NCBI GenBank assembly: GCA_036389835.1
Contig: DASVWC010000105.1
Location: forward strand, 166,305-230,304
Length of the DNA stretch: 64,000 nucleotides
Direction: 5' to 3'
Source: AC-37 sp036389835
GTDB taxonomy: Bacteria > Actinomycetota > Thermoleophilia > Solirubrobacterales > Thermoleophilaceae
Under the pieces are notes generated by a model, which saw only the letters and a program-made list of their open reading frames with translations, did not search any database and was not told the origin of the DNA. Below are positions 63,530 to 64,000 of this stretch, in pieces. The position numbers and the translations under genes are program-made. How positions within the stretch are numbered: the first letter of the stretch is position 1; each line of letters begins with the position of its first letter.

Positions 63530-64000
63530 GTGCCCGGCCCCGCGACCGACATCCTCCTCCGCGACGGCTCGACCGTCAGCGTGCGCCGGATCGAGGCCGG
63601 CGACCGCGACGCGGTGCACGCGTTCCTGACCGGCCTGTCGCCGGAGTCGCGGCTGTTCCGGTTCTTCGGCGGCGCCACCGACCTCGACCGCGCGGCCGCC
63701 GACGCGGTCGCCGCCGCGCCGCCCGACTCCGAAGGCCTGGTCGCGGTCCGCGGCGCGGGCGAGGTCGTGGCGCACGGCATGTACGTGCGGCTGGACGAGC
63801 ACACCGCCGAGGTCGCCTTCGCGGTCACCGACTCGATGCAGGGCCAGGGCGTGGCCACCACGCTGCTAGCGCACCTCGCCGAGGCGGCCGAGGCCGCCGG
63901 GATCGGCAGGTTCGAGGCCGTCGTGATGCCCGCCAACCACCGGATGATCGAGGTGTTCCGCGAGTCCGGCTTCGAGGTCCGCACCCGGGCGCTGCCGGGC
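63530..64000 (+). CDS. GNAT acetyltransferase (3' end beyond the window)
   Basis: GTG 63530 lies 3 bp after the DtxR-type stop and opens 157 codons to the window edge. The sequence TVSVRRIEAGDRDAVHAFLTGL and SPESRLFRFFGGATDLDRAAA match the GNAT domain of actinobacterial Pat-type protein acetyltransferases. The acetyl-CoA loop is VTDSMQGQGVATTLLAHL, and FEAVVMPANHRMIEVFRESG follows. The family sometimes carries an acyl-CoA synthetase-like or cNMP-binding domain, but none is visible in this part. Confidence 0.8.
   Translation, partial: MPGPATDILLRDGSTVSVRRIEAGDRDAVHAFLTGLSPESRLFRFFGGATDLDRAAADAVAAAPPDSEGLVAVRGAGEVVAHGMYVRLDEHTAEVAFAVTDSMQGQGVATTLLAHLAEAAEAAGIGRFEAVVMPANHRMIEVFRESGFEVRTRALPG

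Overview
The window is high-GC DNA (GC-biased third codon positions, frequent GTG starts, overlapping genes) from an actinobacterium. Several proteins point to Thermoleophilia / Solirubrobacterales: the secreted protein with an LTYANVMATIAVFVALGG leader (2994-3620), the repeat-rich secreted calcium-binding proteins, and the large Ig-like surface protein. This placement is from family knowledge, not from a search.

Left part, 1 to about 36,100: an integrative and conjugative element (ICE) sits against the 3' end of a tRNA-Phe gene (36,096-36,168, minus strand). Its tyrosine integrase and excisionase-like gene lie at 34,636-36,050. The other end of the element was not found and is probably outside the window, so the sigma-factor tail, Ig-like protein and LTYANV protein at 1-3,620 may be cargo or neighbouring chromosome. 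The transfer operon (7,779-19,677) runs left to right with mostly overlapping genes: small membrane protein, VirB2-like, VirB6-like, PrgI-like, VirB4 ATPase, a transglycosylase-M23 fusion, a VirB8-like lipoprotein, a degenerate ParA-like protein, a membrane protein, the VirD4 coupling ATPase and a replication-relaxation protein. A possible origin follows (22,104-22,308): tandem 14-bp repeats next to a nested imperfect palindrome. Beyond it is a leading region like that of conjugative plasmids: ssb, primase, ParB-like, ArdC-like antirestriction protein, small proteins, sigma factor, xis and int.

Several leading-region genes are preceded by hairpin-rich leaders. One type occurs twice (before the ParB-like and ArdC-like genes). 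Two leaders are closed by long inverted repeats. A GGGGCCA-N16-CTCCTTA box occurs three times at fixed spacing. They could be single-strand promoters, RNA switches, or promoters for the element's own sigma factor.

Cargo is inserted between the backbone blocks: an HD/Hsp90-type ATPase fusion (3,691-6,642), a PIN-GNAT-ASCH protein with an ASCH partner (19,785-22,030), and a nucleotide-metabolism island (27,436-31,687). The island holds a PurA homologue whose catalytic Asp is Ser, as in phage PurZ enzymes, followed by a deoxynucleoside kinase, with a dCTP-deaminase-like membrane protein nearby. The PurZ-like/kinase pair is the most unusual content of the window.

Right part, 36,169-64,000: ordinary chromosome. 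It contains glyoxalase, an M23 peptidase, an MrfA/Hrq1-type helicase, a HAD phosphatase, an alpha/beta hydrolase, a glcDEF-aceB operon for glycolate and glyoxylate use, two related secreted calcium-binding repeat proteins, an alkyltransferase-like protein, a glycerate kinase, a macro-domain protein, a PQQ-type sugar dehydrogenase, a LigC-type ligase, a DtxR-type regulator, and the start of a GNAT protein cut by the window edge.
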